From positions 94,958,501 through 95,022,500 of the forward strand of contig CM074858.1 in assembly GCA_037501455.1 (NCBI GenBank): a stretch of DNA of 64,000 nt, given 5' to 3'. The DNA is from Lantana camara. Lineage: Eukaryota > Streptophyta > Magnoliopsida > Lamiales > Verbenaceae. The notes under the pieces are model-generated. The model saw only the letters and a program-made list of their open reading frames with translations, did no database searches and was not told the DNA's origin. Below are positions 11,516-23,696 of this stretch, piece after piece (positions within the stretch are counted from its first letter, which is position 1; each line of letters starts with the position of its first letter). Made by a program: the position numbers and the translations under genes.

Positions 11516-13134
11516 TGTAATGCCCGAAGCATGGGCCATCACATCCCCCGCACTACGACCCGAACCCATATATGAAATGGGAAATCCATACACGAGCCCA
11601 AGTCATAGCGAACAGGAGACCACACACTCACTAGACTATGTGGAGCTAAATTAACTCAAAGTGCACAACAATAAATTAAATAGCGGAAGCAAGGAGTTCT
11701 AAAAACATATAATCAAAAACCAACCATATACTCTAAGTATACGAAATATACAAAGCTAATTCAATTCATAAATTCAGGACAATATTCATATCATAGTCAA
11801 TTCATTAAGTACAAATCCAAAACAAAATATGCAATGCACCTTGTACAACTTAAACCCAAAAGTGAGAACCGAACGACCCACTTCTCCGCCTAGCTTGTGG
11901 TCAAAAGACCTGCAAACTAAAAGTGGTAAAGGAGAGGGGTCAGTCTTAACTCGATTGAGTGAGGGGGCTAACCCACACGCTATACATATATAGAGCAAAG
12001 CACGTAAAAGAGAAAGGTTATGAACCGGGAATAGGTTTTGCATACCAAAACGTTTCTTAAAAGCATTACAAATCTTATACATATAAATTACATTCATAAA
12101 GACTCTATTCTCGTTCTATAATCCAAACATTACATTAAAGCTCGGTATGTACGAGCATCCACCGTTACTCCTCATTCATTACATGAAAACCAAACCAAAT
12201 TCAATCCCCAACACTCTGGTGATGGAAGCAACGACCAACCCTTAGCCATCCATTAAGTTGATAAGTTCCTCGAGGGGAATCTAAACCACATGGGTCCTCC
12301 TCGGCTTTCACAGCGAAGGAGTCAAGAGCATCATGCCTTCCCAACCTCCCAGGGTCGCGCGTAATACTTCAGATGGAAACTACGCCGAGGCCTGTCTCGA
12401 CGCCTACTACCGTACCGAGCATCCCAACCTGTAGTCTTCGTGGATCCAAAATTACCCTTTAGTTACCTTACCATTCCATTCTCTCTCATTACATACCATT
12501 AACACGTAAGCATTAAACTTGCATTAAATCATGAGCTCATATATGCTCGTTGACATACCCCTTTAGACATATCATATAGTCGCATATTTAACTATATATA
12601 TAATATATAGTCGCATGCAGGCTAGAAAATGAGCATTTAGGGTAGCCGGTTGCTTAACTAAAAAGAAAAGAACCTAAACCTCAACTTTGAACAAAAGAGT
12701 GTAATGTGGTGCAAGAAAACAACCCTGAACAACCTTAAACTTCGGGTACGGCTCCTCCCAGAAGCACCCATGTGACAAACAAACGTAATACTAAAGATTT
12801 AGACTCGATTATGTAACATTTAGACGCATGGCGATGCAAACGAATGCAATATATGCAATGAAGTGGCATAAGATAGCAATTAAGCGTTCACATTTTCATT
12901 TCACATTTACACATTGAGTTTCATAGCATAAAATTCGAAATTATATCAAATCATAACATATATTCATTAATTAATATCATAAAATAAAATCAGAGGCAAA
13001 AGAAATTATTTAAAACATCAAACGAATGCCGAAAATTCACATGTGACGTCAAACAGTAGCACTCAAGTCATTCAAGTTCGTAGCACGTAAATACCATATT
13101 AAATCACCCTGAAAAATTAATACAAGACACATAA
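11516..13134 (-). mobile_element. Element A 5' LTR, first segment
   Basis: Starts on the plus strand as TGTAATGCCCGAAGC next to the PBS and aligns to 1609-3240 at roughly 88-90% identity. Interrupted at 13134/13135 by element B. The last five bases (CATAA, 13130-13134) are B's left target duplication. Confidence 0.85.
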
Positions 13135-15407
13135 TGTGACGCCCGAGCGTAGGTCTCCACATCGCCAGCACTAGGACCAAACTCATATAGGAATATAGTC
13201 CATACACAAGTCCAATCATAGCGAACGGAGACACGACACGGACCCTAGCTAGGCGGGACCAACCCTGTACCAACAATTCGAATATCTAACAGGAGTAAAC
13301 AGAAATATAAATAAGAGTTGCAGAAACATAATCATAGCTAATCAATAATATAAAATCTCTAAGTCATAAATGCATACTAATCTCAAGTGAGAGTATTTGG
13401 CCCACACGGCCTCAATATTAATGCAAAAAAAAAGGTAAATAGATAAGTGTGTGGTACAGAGTGAGTGTAAGCTAGGTAGATACGAAAATACTAAACAAAT
13501 GCAGTTTCCCGCCTAGCTACGAGTAGAAGTACCTAAGGGACAAGAAGGGAGGGGTCAGTCTCTACAAGACTGAGTGAACGACATAAATAATATATAGAAA
13601 GTGGTAAAGTTCATGCAAGCCATAATTCCATACAAGGTTTTTAAAGAAACGATTAAAACATGGGATATCATTGTACGGAATTACAACTATCAAGTTTAAT
13701 TCAGGATAAATGATAAGTGACCGGCGAGTAAGCAGTCTCCAACCTTACGCCTTTAGTGTACAGGATAAAGTTATTAAGTGTTCATGCAACAATTTAAATT
13801 CCACTTGTTACAGGATTCAATTTAGGGGCACAAGTACTTCTTTTTCTTCCGGGTTGGTGGTTCGGGTAGCTAGCCCTTACAACCCAGGCCAAGTTGATCA
13901 ATTGGTACATGAATCCCATTGACCGGAATTCCATCGGTCTACCAAACATCCTGATGGACGTCCGGGCTGCTCTGAAAAGGTGGGACTCATGCAAGAGATA
14001 GCCGTTAACCAATGCTTTCCCGATTCTCTCAATACATAAGTCCCTGGGCCCCATGAAGTGCAAGATTCTCGCCAAAACAGGACAGAAATAGGTCACGGGT
14101 GCATTTTGAAAACATTTGATCATTTTAAAATAAGATACATAGATATATATTAGGTTTTGGCCAAATCATCACATAATATGGTTATAGCGTTTAAAATATA
14201 TAACCTATCAATTCCTCACCTAAACCAAACCAAAAAGAAGTAAAACTGACTCCCCGAACCCTACGGAGCTGGCTCGTCACCCTCTTGGGAACTCTCTCGA
14301 CAAGAAAATAAGGTATGAGTGAGACACAACTTAATATGAACCAAGTATGACGCACGGAAAATGATTCAAATGCATATAGCTTGAGCATGAGATCATATTA
14401 TATCAATAACATGTTCATGTGCACAATTAATATCCCACGTAATGAATAAACGAACATAAAGCATAAATTGAAATTTCACTTTCAAGTATTCAATCATGCA
14501 TACGCGAGAAATTAACATGCATGTAATCCATAACACTTAAAAGAGTCGAGGAAAGGATATAAAAGTGAAAGTACGAAGAAAGCGCACGAAACAAGCAAAA
14601 CACAAAAAACAGAAGGGTTCTGAACAGCTATTTCGGGTTCCTTAACAAAATCCAAACGGCCGTTTGGACCCTCTTGGGTCCAGGCAGAACCACTCGGAAC
14701 GGCCGTTACCAATTTACATTGGAGAGAGAAACAGCCGTTTCGAGGCTCACATAACAAAGGGACAATAGCCTTCCAAACGGTCATTTTCAGAATACACTTG
14801 GACTCAAACGGCCGTTTGGGAAGTGCCTGGGATAAAAAATAGGGGAAAAACAGGGGTAGGGCTTGGGAATGGCTTACCAAACCAAAGCAACCCAAACACA
14901 TCAAAACAATCACACAACATGCATATGACTTATATGCATCATTTAGGCAACATATAATCCGAGAATACATGTTTTGATCCATCAAAAACCCAACAAGAAA
15001 CCCTTAAAATATGAAAGTGATTACTCATGCTCAAACCTTCATATAACTCATGTTATATATGCATATATTAACTCATAATCATCACATATACTTCATATTA
15101 GTTCATGTACCCATTACAAATCATAAACCTTAACAATATGTCATGATATTCAAACATACACATCCACACCTTACCTTGAAAATGGAAGAAAAAGAAGGGG
15201 AGAGAGAATAAAGGTACTTGTGCTTGATTTCTTGAAGAAATAGAAGGAAATCTTGGCTTCATACTTTCTTGATCAAACCAAGATAGAGAGGAAGAGATGG
15301 AGGGAGTGTGTGCCTTGTGTTTGTGTGTGGAAGAAATAAGAACAAGGGGTGTATGTGTGTGTATCATGAAAAAAGAAGGGGAGAAGAAGGAAAATTGCTC
15401 TCAAGCG
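13135..15407 (-). mobile_element. Element B 3' LTR, 5'-truncated
   Basis: Aligns to 18314 up to about 20498 of the 5' LTR, from TGTGACGCCCGAGCG onward. It lacks the LTR's outer roughly 340 bp. At 15407/15408 it is joined directly to RNase H coding sequence, so the deletion removed the rest of pol, the polypurine tract and the LTR start. The open frames inside (for example 14512-14985) are LTR sequence. Confidence 0.85.
14627..14818. repeat. GC-rich palindrome array in LTR B (AACGGCCGTT family)
   Basis: Five to six copies of a palindrome centred on AACGGCCGTT occur in less than 200 bp: a perfect 18-mer TCCAAACGGCCGTTTGGA at 14651-14668, AACGGCCGTT at 14698-14707, AAACAGCCGTTT near 14730, a degenerate copy near 14774, and AAACGGCCGTTT at 14806-14817. 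GGACCC/GGGTCC arms adjoin the first. The same set recurs in the 5' LTR. Confidence 0.9.
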
Positions 15408-16374
15408 AAAACCACGGCAACTAACTCGAGATCATGAGTGGGGTAATTCTTCTCTTGGTCTTTTAGCTTTCTCGAAGCATAAGCTATTACTCAACCATTC
15501 TGCATGAGTACAGAACCTGACCTTCCTTTGAAGCATCGGTATACACGGCATACCCTTCGGAACCCTCGGGAAGAGTCAACACTGGAGCTGAAGTTAATCT
15601 TTCCTTCAAGATTTGGAAACCTTCCTCGCAGGCCTCATCCCACTCAAACTTTACCTCTTTCTTAGTTAATCGGGTCAAAGGAGCAGCAATCTTGGGGAAA
15701 TCCTTCACAAATCTCTGGTAATATCATGCTAGACCCAAGAAACTTCTTACTTCTGAGGCGTTCTTCGGTTTCTCCCATTGCACCACTATTTTAATCTTAG
15801 AGGGGTCCACCTTTACCTCGTTACCAGATACTATGCGGGCTAAGAAAGTCACACGATCAATCTAAAATTCACACTTGCTGAATTTGGCAAACAGTTGGTG
15901 CTCTCTAAGAGTTTCTAGCACAATTTTAAGGTGTTTTGCATGCTCTTCGGGAGACTTGGAATACACAAGAATATCATCAATGAAGATCACCACGAACTTA
16001 TCAAGGTACGGATGGAAAATCCTGTGCATCATATCCTTAAAAGTTATATGGCATTTGTTAAACCAAATGGCATCACTACAAACTCGAAATGCCCATACCA
16101 AGTATTGAATCCCGTCTTAGGAATATCTTCTTCTCGGATTTGCAGCTGATAGTACCCTTGTCGAAGATCAAGTTTGGACTAAACCTTTGATCCTTATAGC
16201 AAGTCGAAAAGCTCTTCAATGTGCGGAAAAGGGTACTTGTTCTTCATTGTCATCCTATTTAGCTCACGATAGTAAATTCACATTCTCAAAATCCTATCTT
16301 TCTTCTTTATAAATAGAACTGGTGCACCCCACGGTGAATAACTTGGTCGGATGTAACCACTAACAAGGAGCTCA
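15408..16374 (-). pseudogene. pol: Element B reverse transcriptase and start of RNase H (broken)
   Basis: Minus-strand pieces in shifting frames cover RT in the normal order: an [18 protein letters not shown] start, the [10 protein letters not shown] region, MPFGLTNA, and the catalytic [17 protein letters not shown] box in 15862-16101. The connection domain follows ([17 protein letters not shown]) and then KIAAPLTRLTKKEVKFEWDE in 15487-15708. RNase H begins (VYTDASKEG, then YASRKLKDQEKNYPTHDLEL) and stops at VAVVFA at 15408, where truncated LTR begins. Multiple stops and frameshifts make it non-functional. Integrase is missing entirely. The family is probably the same chromovirus group as A and D, but no chromodomain survives in B. 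Confidence 0.85.
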
Positions 16375-17060
16375 TCAAGTTGATTTCAACTCTTTCAACT
16401 CGGCCAGAGCCATTCGGTATGGAGAATTCGAATAAGGCTCTGCTCCCGGAAACAAGTCAATCACAAACTCAATTTCCCATTCGAGTGGTAAAGAATCCAG
16501 GGTCTCAGGGTATATATTGAGAAAGTCCTTAACAACCTCGGTTTCCTCAATCTTAGCTTGATCCTGCGGCTTGTTGAGAAGATAAGTCACAAAACCCGTT
16601 GCCCCTTCACGGATGAACTTGTATGCTTCGATAAAAGAGAAAAGTGGTGGAGTCTTCAAACCATTACCAATAAACACATCCAAATCCAAACAAACCTTTT
16701 TCTTGAAACAGTCGATCAGGTCTCGGTGAAGAAAAAGCGAATCCATACCTAAGATAGCCCCGTGTCTGTCCATGGGCATCTTAATCCAATCCGCCAGAAA
16801 AACATGGCCCTCAATACTCATCGGAACCTCCTTAAACACACGGTTCATCTATAAGCTCCCCTCGAGAGGAGAACTAATCACATAACAAGAAGAAGTGCAA
16901 ACAAAAAGCACATGCAAATAAGGAACCATGCCACGAGAAAGAAAAGAGTGTCTGGTGCCCGGATCAAATAATGTATGAATATGCATTCCATGAATGTATA
17001 TGGTACCTTCCACCACAGCATTAGGATCAACATCGGCATCTTGCTCTTCTCCTCAAATAG
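16375..17060 (-). pseudogene. pol: Element B protease region
   Basis: The longest open piece is 16375-16848 (157 codons), covering the protease C-terminal half and the linker to RT. It includes LADWIKMPMDRHGAILGMD, typical of gypsy proteases (a DVILGMDWL-like box), and ends with EIEFVIDLFPGAEPYSNSPY and ALAELKEL, the conserved entry to RT. Upstream, the active-site segment reads TLFDPGTRHSF where the family has D-S/T-G-A, so the catalytic motif is damaged, and a stop separates it from the longer piece. The start Met at 16848 is internal to the ancestral polyprotein. A near-identical copy is at 54338-54811. Confidence 0.8.
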
Positions 17061-18105
17061 CATACGCATGGGCTCGAATCAATGGCCTTTGGCCCCCTTA
17101 TTGTGCTCTGGGTGCCATCTCTGGACAAGTATCAATTTTATGATCCGCCTTGCCACACCTCAAACATAAGCCCAACCGACGCCTACAAGTATTATAGGTG
17201 TGAGAAGGCTGGCCACAATGCGAACAACCAAGCTTCCCTTGCTGAGGTGGTGGTGCTAGTAAACCCAAAAACTTTCCCACGGACTTTTGCTTCTTATCAT
17301 GGCCCTTGGGAGCTTGACTTTGTTAAAATACGGGCCTTTTTCCTGCTCCTGATTCGGAGCCGACATGGAAAGTCCTCGACTTGCTTTCCAAGATCTTAGC
17401 CTCAGCCTTCAAAGCTTTATCCGTGTCCTTCTCTCACGTGCTCACATTAGAAACTCCAATCACATCTTTAATCTCATACTAAAACCATCCACAAATTGGA
17501 AAGCTTTAAGTTCATCATCTCCGGCAATATGAGAAGCATAAGGAGCCAACAGGTTGAATTCTAAAATGTATTCATTCACCATTCTTCCCACTTATTTTAG
17601 ATCAAGGAATTCCCTAAGCCTTCCAGCCCTTGCCAACTGTGGTATGTAATTATTCTTAAATTCTCTTACAAAAGTCTCCAAGTCACCTCATCCCCATTAG
17701 ATTGAATCTTTATGCTCACCGTGTTCCACTAATTTCGAGCCTCTCCTTGGAGTTGGAAGATAGAGAGGTCAACCATCTCTTGGGGACTACAACAGCATAC
17801 CCAAAAGATATCTTGAATCTCCGCTAGCCAATCCTCGGCTTGTACATCATTACCACCATGGAACTTTGGTGGGTGATAAGAATGAAAATCCCTTTGACCT
17901 TGTTATAATCCTCTTTCTTGAACTGGGCAGGAGCCGGAGGTGGTGGTGGCGGTGGATTCTCACAGAGTCTTCGCTCAACATAATTCATAACCGCTTCCAT
18001 ATAGTTTTAGGGGGTTGCTTTTGGATTTCTCCCTTGGTGAGAAGGAAAGCGGTCACGGCGATGCAGATGACCCGGAGAACGATCACGATCTCTTCGGGGA
18101 GGCAT
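17061..18105 (-). pseudogene. gag: Element B gag (broken)
   Basis: The ATG at 18103-18105 opens an Arg-rich start (MPPRRDRDRSPGHLHRRDR) shared with element A's gag, followed by a Pro run. The capsid part carries numerous stops. Near the C-terminus two canonical zinc knuckles CX2CX4HX4C can be read (CSHCGQPSHTYNTC and CLRCGKADHKIDTC) at about 17098-17230. Two knuckles and iMet priming fit the Tekay/Del-like gypsy group. Not functional. Confidence 0.75.
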
Positions 18106-18293
18106 CCTATAAAATCAAACACTGAAAATACATGTTTGATTAATTTATGCTCATGAAAGCAAAGAATGCCACACTTAAATAATTCACAAAATCAAGAAAT
18201 TAACAAGTAAATGCAAGAGCACATTGACAAGTTATCCCTAAGCCGTACAACCTAGATAAACTCGACACTAGAACTTCAATTTTGCAACCTAGA

Positions 18294-18305
18294 GCTCTGA
18301 TACCC
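18294..18305 (-). other. Element B primer binding site, initiator Met tRNA
   Basis: The minus strand reads GGGTATCAGAGC 8 nt after the LTR end, matching the iMet PBS TGGTATCAGAGC with one change. The same site is preserved in copy 2 next to 56277. Confidence 0.8.
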
Positions 18306-18313
18306 CTTTAGGA

Positions 18314-20841
18314 TGTGGCGCCCGACCATGGGTCACCACATCCCCCGCACTAAGACAAAACTCATATACGAATATAGTCGTACACAAGTACAATCATAGC
18401 GAATGTAGACATGACACGGACACTGGCTAGGCGGGACTGACCCGGTACCAACAATTAGAATAACCAACAAGAGTAAACAGGAATATAAACAGGAGTTGCA
18501 GAAGCATAATCATAGCTAATCAGTAATATGCAATCTCCAAGTTATAAATACATAGTAATCTCAAGTACGATTATTTGGCCCACACGACCTCAATATTAAT
18601 ACAAAACAAAGGGTATATAGATAAGTGTGTGGTACAGAATGAGTGTAACCTAGCTAGACACGAAAATATACTAAAACAAATGCAGTATCCCGCCTAACTA
18701 CACCTGGAAGTACCTGAGGGACAAGAAGGGAGGGGTCAGTCTCTACAAGACTAAGTGAACGACATAAATAATATATAGAAAGCAGTAAAGTTCCTGCAAG
18801 CCATAATTCCATACAAGGTTTTTAAAGAAACGAATAAAACACGGGATATCAATGTATGGAATTACAACTATCAAGTTTAATTCAGGATAAGTGATCAGGG
18901 GCTCTGGTGAACAAGTAATCCTTTTTTCTCCGGCTTGGTGGTTCTGGTAGCTAGCCCTTACCACCCAGGACAAGGTGATCAAATAGTACATGAATTCCAT
19001 TGACTGGAATCCCATTGGTCCACCAAACCTCCTGATGACCGTTTGGGCAGCTCCGAAAAGGTGGAACACATACAAGAGATATCCGTCAGCCCATGCTTTC
19101 CCGATTCTCTCAATACATAAGATCCTGTGCCCCAAGAAGTGCAAGATTCTCCCCGAAACAGGACAGGAACATGTCACGGGTGCATTTTGAAAACATTTGG
19201 TCATTTTAAAACAAGATAGATAGATATTTATTAGGTTTTGACCAAATCATCACATAATATGGTTGTAGGGTTTATAATATATAACCTATCAATTCCTCAC
19301 CTGTACCGAACCAAAAAAAAGTAAAACAGACTCCCTGAACCCTGCAGAGCTAGCTCGTCACCCTTCTTGTAACTCTCTGGACAAGAGAACCTGGTACGAG
19401 TGAGACACAACTCAATATGAACCAAGTATGACGCACAACAAATGATTCAAATGCATATAGCTTGAGCATGAGATCATATTATATCAATAACATATTCATG
19501 TGCACAATTAATGTCCCACATAATGAATAAACGAACATAAAACATAAAGTGAAATTTCACGTTCAATGACTCACTCATGCATACGCGAAGATTAACATGC
19601 ATGTAATCCATAACACTTAAAAGAGTCGAGGAAAGTATATAAAAGTGAAAGTACGAAGAAAGCACATGAAACGTGCAAAAAAATTAAAAACCGAACAGAA
19701 GGGTTCTGAACGGCCATTTCGGGTTCCTTAACAAAATCCAGACGACCGTTTGGACCCTTTCGGGTTTAGGCAGAACCACTCAGAATGGTCGTTTCCTGTT
19801 TACACTGGAGATCGGAACTGTTGAGGCTCGTAGAATAAAGGGTCAGTAGCCTTCCGAACGGCCGTTTCCAGAATACACTTGGACTCCAAACGGCCGTTTG
19901 GGAAGCATCTGGGATTAAAAACAAGGGAAAAACAGGGGTGTGGCTTGGGAATGGTTTCCAAACCATTCCCACACCAAACCAAAGCAACCAAAACACCTCA
20001 AAACAATCACACAACATGCATATGATTTATCTACATCATTTAGGCAACATATAATCTAAGAATAAATGCTTTGATCCATCAAAAACCCAACAAGAAACCC
20101 TTAAAATATGAAAGTGACCACTCATGATCAAACCTTCATATAATTCATGTTATATATGCATATATTAACTCATAATCATCACATATATTTCATATTTGTT
20201 CATGGACTCATTACAAATCAGAAACCCTAATAATACTTCATGATATTCAGACACACATATCCACACGTTACCTTGAAAATGGAAGAAAATGAAGGGGAAG
20301 GAGAAGAAAGGGTCTTGTGCTTGATTTCTTGAAGAAAATGCAAGGAAATCTTAGCCTTTTGCTTCCTTGATCTAACCGAGATGGAGGAAGTGTGTGTCTT
20401 GTGTTTTTGTGTGGAAGAAATGAAGAACAAAAGGTGCATATGTGTGTATGTGTTTGTATCGTGAAAAAGGAAGGGGAGAAGAAGGAAAATTGCTCTCAAG
20501 TCCTCCAAGAATTTAGAGTTATGCAATTAGGTACTCAATTCATACATGCTACAAATAATTCCTTAAGAAATTATCAATCAAGTCCACAAGTTTCATAAAG
20601 TTTTAATTAAGGTCAATTAGGCATAGAATCTCCCAATTACAAATAATTAAACACTTAATCATGCTCGGAAAATTTAAACATATAATTCACGTAATTAAAT
20701 TCACGAAAGTAGAAATTTAAAATCACAAAATTCACAAGAATTGTGCAATTAAAGTAACGAAAAGGAATTAAATAATCCCAAATCTCAAAACTCACCCGCG
20801 TGGCGCGCGTACCTGTACGGTCGAGAAACCGGGGTGTCACA
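18314..20841 (-). mobile_element. Element B 5' LTR (2.5 kb)
   Basis: Complete LTR of 2,528 bp. On the minus strand it starts TGTGACACCCCGG and ends GGGCGCCACA next to the PBS, so about ten terminal bases are inverted repeats rather than only TG...CA. It aligns to 13135-15407 up to about 20498, and its outer part (20499-20841) is unique to this copy. It contains a palindrome array at 19700-19910. Confidence 0.85.
19700..19910. repeat. GC-rich palindrome array in B 5' LTR
   Basis: Same family as at 14627-14818: copies near 19707 (AACGGCCATT), 19740, 19783, 19857 (AACGGCCGTT) and 19885 (CCAAACGGCCGTTTGG). The repeats have diverged independently between the two LTRs but their number and order are kept. 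Confidence 0.85.
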
Positions 20842-22309
20842 CGTAACACATAATATGATAAGTTAATAATATATACAAGTCATAAACGGCGCGGGAAAAG
20901 GCAAGGAAAAATATTTAAAATACAAAATAAGATCAAACGTGTAAAAGAAGGAGTTTTAGCTAAATAAAATCGTCATATGCGATAGAAGCTGTTCAAATGC
21001 AAATATATATTTGCAAGAAATGGGTTATATTTACAAACTTGATATAATTTACACAAAAATTAGGAGACTACAGAGTGTTTGTCATAATAAAGAAAAATTA
21101 CACTTCAAAATGCTACGTGGAGTTAGTCTTGTGCATGCATGTCTGAGTATGTTGTTATTTCCCATTAAAATCAATTCATGTGTTGTTGTAATTCCATTTT
21201 AATTATTCTCGAACCATGCTACACGGCCATGCAAGAATTTAGTTGGCCGTGTAGCTATTTTTTCCATAATTTTAACATTAAGGCTCGGCCTCACGCAATT
21301 CATGCATGAATCGCGCGAGGCTGTGCAGCCGCTCCTTCAACAAAAATAGCAACACAGCAGTAGTTAAATATGGCAGGGGAGATGCAGGGGTGTTGGGGCA
21401 GCAGTAGAGCAAGACCAAGCAACAAATATAAGGTATGAAAGAAGCTTAAAACCACAACAATTCAATCACACAAGTGCTCACAAGCAACCTGCAACAACAA
21501 GGTGTGTGAAAGATCAAATTATACCATGTTTTCTAACAAGAAAAACCTATGAGCATTAATGGCATCTCAACCATAACTCAACTACCAACAAATAGACATA
21601 TATATATACAATAAATGAGCTACAAGGATCACCATACAAGTCTCAAAACTCAATAAGACACAAGAATGAACAAGTTCTCCCAAAATGACTTCTAACCCTA
21701 ACCATTCATCAAGAACTCCATAACCACTGAATCTCTAACTTAAAACATGATTCTTATGGATGAAAATGTGCATAATATCATGGAGAACAAGATTCTAAAC
21801 TCACCTTGAAACTTAAGGAAGAAGATGAAGGCTTATGAGCTCAAAATGTCAAGAAATGATAAGTTGCTCTTGTTTTTGCTCCTTTCTTGCCATTGTTTCA
21901 TGTGTGAACTGAGATAAGGAAGAAATGAAAGGGAAAAAGAAGTAAAATCTGATATAAGCGGCCAAAAATAGGTCAAACCGGGTCAAAAACGGGTAGGATC
22001 ATGAATACGGGTCATTGGGACTGAAATGTGAGTCGCTGGAGGTTCAAACGGCATCCCAAAAGTTACAAGACTTATTCCATTGGATCCGGATCATCGAAAA
22101 GAGTCGAACGGTGGAGACGGATCTCGAATCCGAGTTCAAGATATCAATTAAAATTGCTTAAGGTGTCCTATTTTCTAATAGGTCCTTAAACTTTCAAAAA
22201 TGATCAAATAGGCCCCAAAGCCTATTTTCAATTAAGTCCTCAAACATTTAAATAAATTACAATCATATCCAAATCATTCATAATTCATTTAATTCCAAGA
22301 AATTAGCAT
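20842..22309 (-). mobile_element. Element A 5' LTR, second segment
   Basis: Resumes A's LTR after element B (CGTAA, then CACATAATATGA as at 3245) and runs to the C insertion. It aligns to about 3245-3766 and 8493-9310, and also contains roughly 140 bp (about 21372-21511) that are missing from the 3' LTR beside D. The last five bases, AGCAT, are C's left target duplication. Confidence 0.85.
21216..21335. repeat. Inverted repeats in LTR A (GCTACACGGCCA / TGGCCGTGTAGC)
   Basis: Two 12-base arms, GCTACACGGCCA and TGGCCGTGTAGC, face each other across a short loop. Just downstream GCCTCACGC and GCGCGAGGC arms flank a perfect 14-base palindrome ATTCATGCATGAAT. The older 3' LTR (about 3615-3725) keeps the same layout in decayed form. 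Confidence 0.85.
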
Positions 22310-23233
22310 TGTTTACACTAAAAATTAGTGTTTATTAATTTTTCGTCAATACCGAATAGATAATACAAATTATTTGAAAATTCAAGTAAAAGTAGGTCTT
22401 CAATCTTCAGCTTGATCCTCTGATTCTTTATTCGAACTTAAAGTTATTAAATCTTAAAACGCTCCTTGATGGATTTGGTGGTTTGATCTTCTTTAACTTC
22501 AAATGTAACTTTAAATAACGTTAATCCGTAGGTCCTTTGACTTGTTTACGAATCAAACGCCAGATTTTGGAGAATTCTGCCAAGAACGCCGATGAACTCA
22601 TTGGTAGTTCCATGAATTTAGCTTGAATAAAACGCCAATTCGCCGGTATAATGCCTTGTAAACGGATCAAACACCTAGATTTGATAACTTCGGGGAAGAA
22701 AGGTTTTTAGCCTTTCTTGAACTTGTAGAGAGGTTTTTAGCCTTTCTTGACTTGGTGTTGAGAAGTTTTTAGCCTTTCTTGAATTCGTGTTGTGTGTTGA
22801 ATGAACTACACATGACCCCTTTATATAGGTGTAGGATTCAAGACTTGTGGTTCAAGTCAACTTTTATTTAATAATTATCCCTTCTATTTTTTTAAGAGAT
22901 AATATCAAATAAATCATATAAATATTTATCTCTTTAATATTTTTATTTTTAAAGAGATAATATCGTACAAGACTTGAATTTGATTGGTCGGTGTGACGCA
23001 ATGCGCCAAGTGTTGCCATATGATTTGTCCTAGCTTTCTTTGACTGCAAGACTTGATTTAATTGGTCAAAACATGTCACTTTGACACGTGTCATCACTTG
23101 ATTTGTTGATAAACTAAACATTATAATATCAATTTAAATTTAAATATTTAATTTTGAAATCAAATTTAGAATAATTTCAAAATATAAAATAGCAAATTAA
23201 ATTAATAATATAAAGTTTATTTATTAGTCTACA
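22310..23233 (-). mobile_element. Element C 3' LTR, copy 1
   Basis: Starts TGTTTACACT and ends AGTCTACA on the plus strand. It contains three tandem roughly 32-bp units built on AGGTTTTTAGCCTTTCTTGA (about 22698-22785). A minus-strand TATATAAAGG box lies near 22820. The first ~150 bp differ strongly from the other LTR, while the remainder is close to 96% identical by eye. Confidence 0.9.
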
Positions 23234-23248
23234 AATGCCCCCACTTCT
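23234..23248 (-). other. Element C polypurine tract
   Basis: On the minus strand AGAAGTGGGGGCATT abuts the 3' LTR start TGTAGACT, the expected plus-strand primer. Confidence 0.8.
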
Positions 23249-23433
23249 AGGCTCGGGGAAAAACATACCAAGTATTTATAAGAAGGAGGGACTTGAAGTA
23301 CTCAAATTTATTGAACATAACTTTTTTTTGAAGATGTGACTAAGCTTGAAGTTTAATTCAAGTTGCCTACGTACCCCCTCAAGAGGATCAAGTCATGACG
23401 TAGTTCAATTTTTTTTTTCCAAACTTATAGACA

Positions 23434-23690
23434 TTTTATACTCGTGTCAGGGAGTACACTTGACTTTGGTTTTAAACAATTTATACTCGTGTTAAGGAGT
23501 ATATTTGAACTTGAATTTGATTTTGAACAGTTTATACTCGTGTTAAGGAGTACTTGAATTAATTTTAAATAGTTTATACTCGTATTAAGGAGTAACTTGA
23601 ACTTGAATTTGATTTTGAACAGTTTAGACTCGTGTTAAGGAGTATATTGGACAGTTTATACTATTATCAAGGAGTATTTCAACTTTCACT
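23434..23690. repeat. Six tandem hairpin units (ATACTC ... GAGTAT) in element C
   Basis: Units based on ATACTCGTGTTAAGGAGTAT start near 23436, 23481, 23532, 23574, 23623 and 23656. ATACTC and GAGTAT form a 6-bp stem with an 8-nt loop. Spacers are related (TTGAACTTGAATTTGATTTT). The array lies between gag and the 3' LTR, hence in the 3' untranslated part of the element RNA, and is preserved in copy 2. Confidence 0.85.
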
Positions 23691-23696
23691 TGAATT

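Larger units (their letters stand above)
13135..20841 (-). mobile_element. Element B: chromovirus-type gypsy element inside A's 5' LTR
   Basis: Minus-strand element with a complete 5' LTR (18314-20841), PBS, decayed gag, protease, RT and the first part of RNase H. An internal deletion runs from RNase H into the 3' LTR, whose first part is missing. Flanks are CATAA (13130-13134) and CGTAA (20842-20846), a 5 bp duplication with one CpG-type transition. The uninterrupted site is seen in A's other LTR near 3245. A truncated paralogue occurs at 54125-58823. Confidence 0.85.

Noticed and set aside
13794..14123. Minus-strand frames in LTR B (also 18743-19204, 56706-57167)
   Set aside because: They are conserved between LTR copies only because the LTRs are; they have no domain, and frames differ in length between the two LTRs of one element.
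14627..14818. CRISPR-like repeat array
   Set aside because: Units are short palindromes with irregular spacing inside plant LTRs, without uniform spacers or cas genes. The same applies to the arrays at 31527, 46084, 49007 and in the CACTA element.
14512..14985. 157-codon frame over the palindrome array
   Set aside because: Its counterpart in the other B LTR is disrupted (19766-20017). LTR position and repeat content argue against coding.
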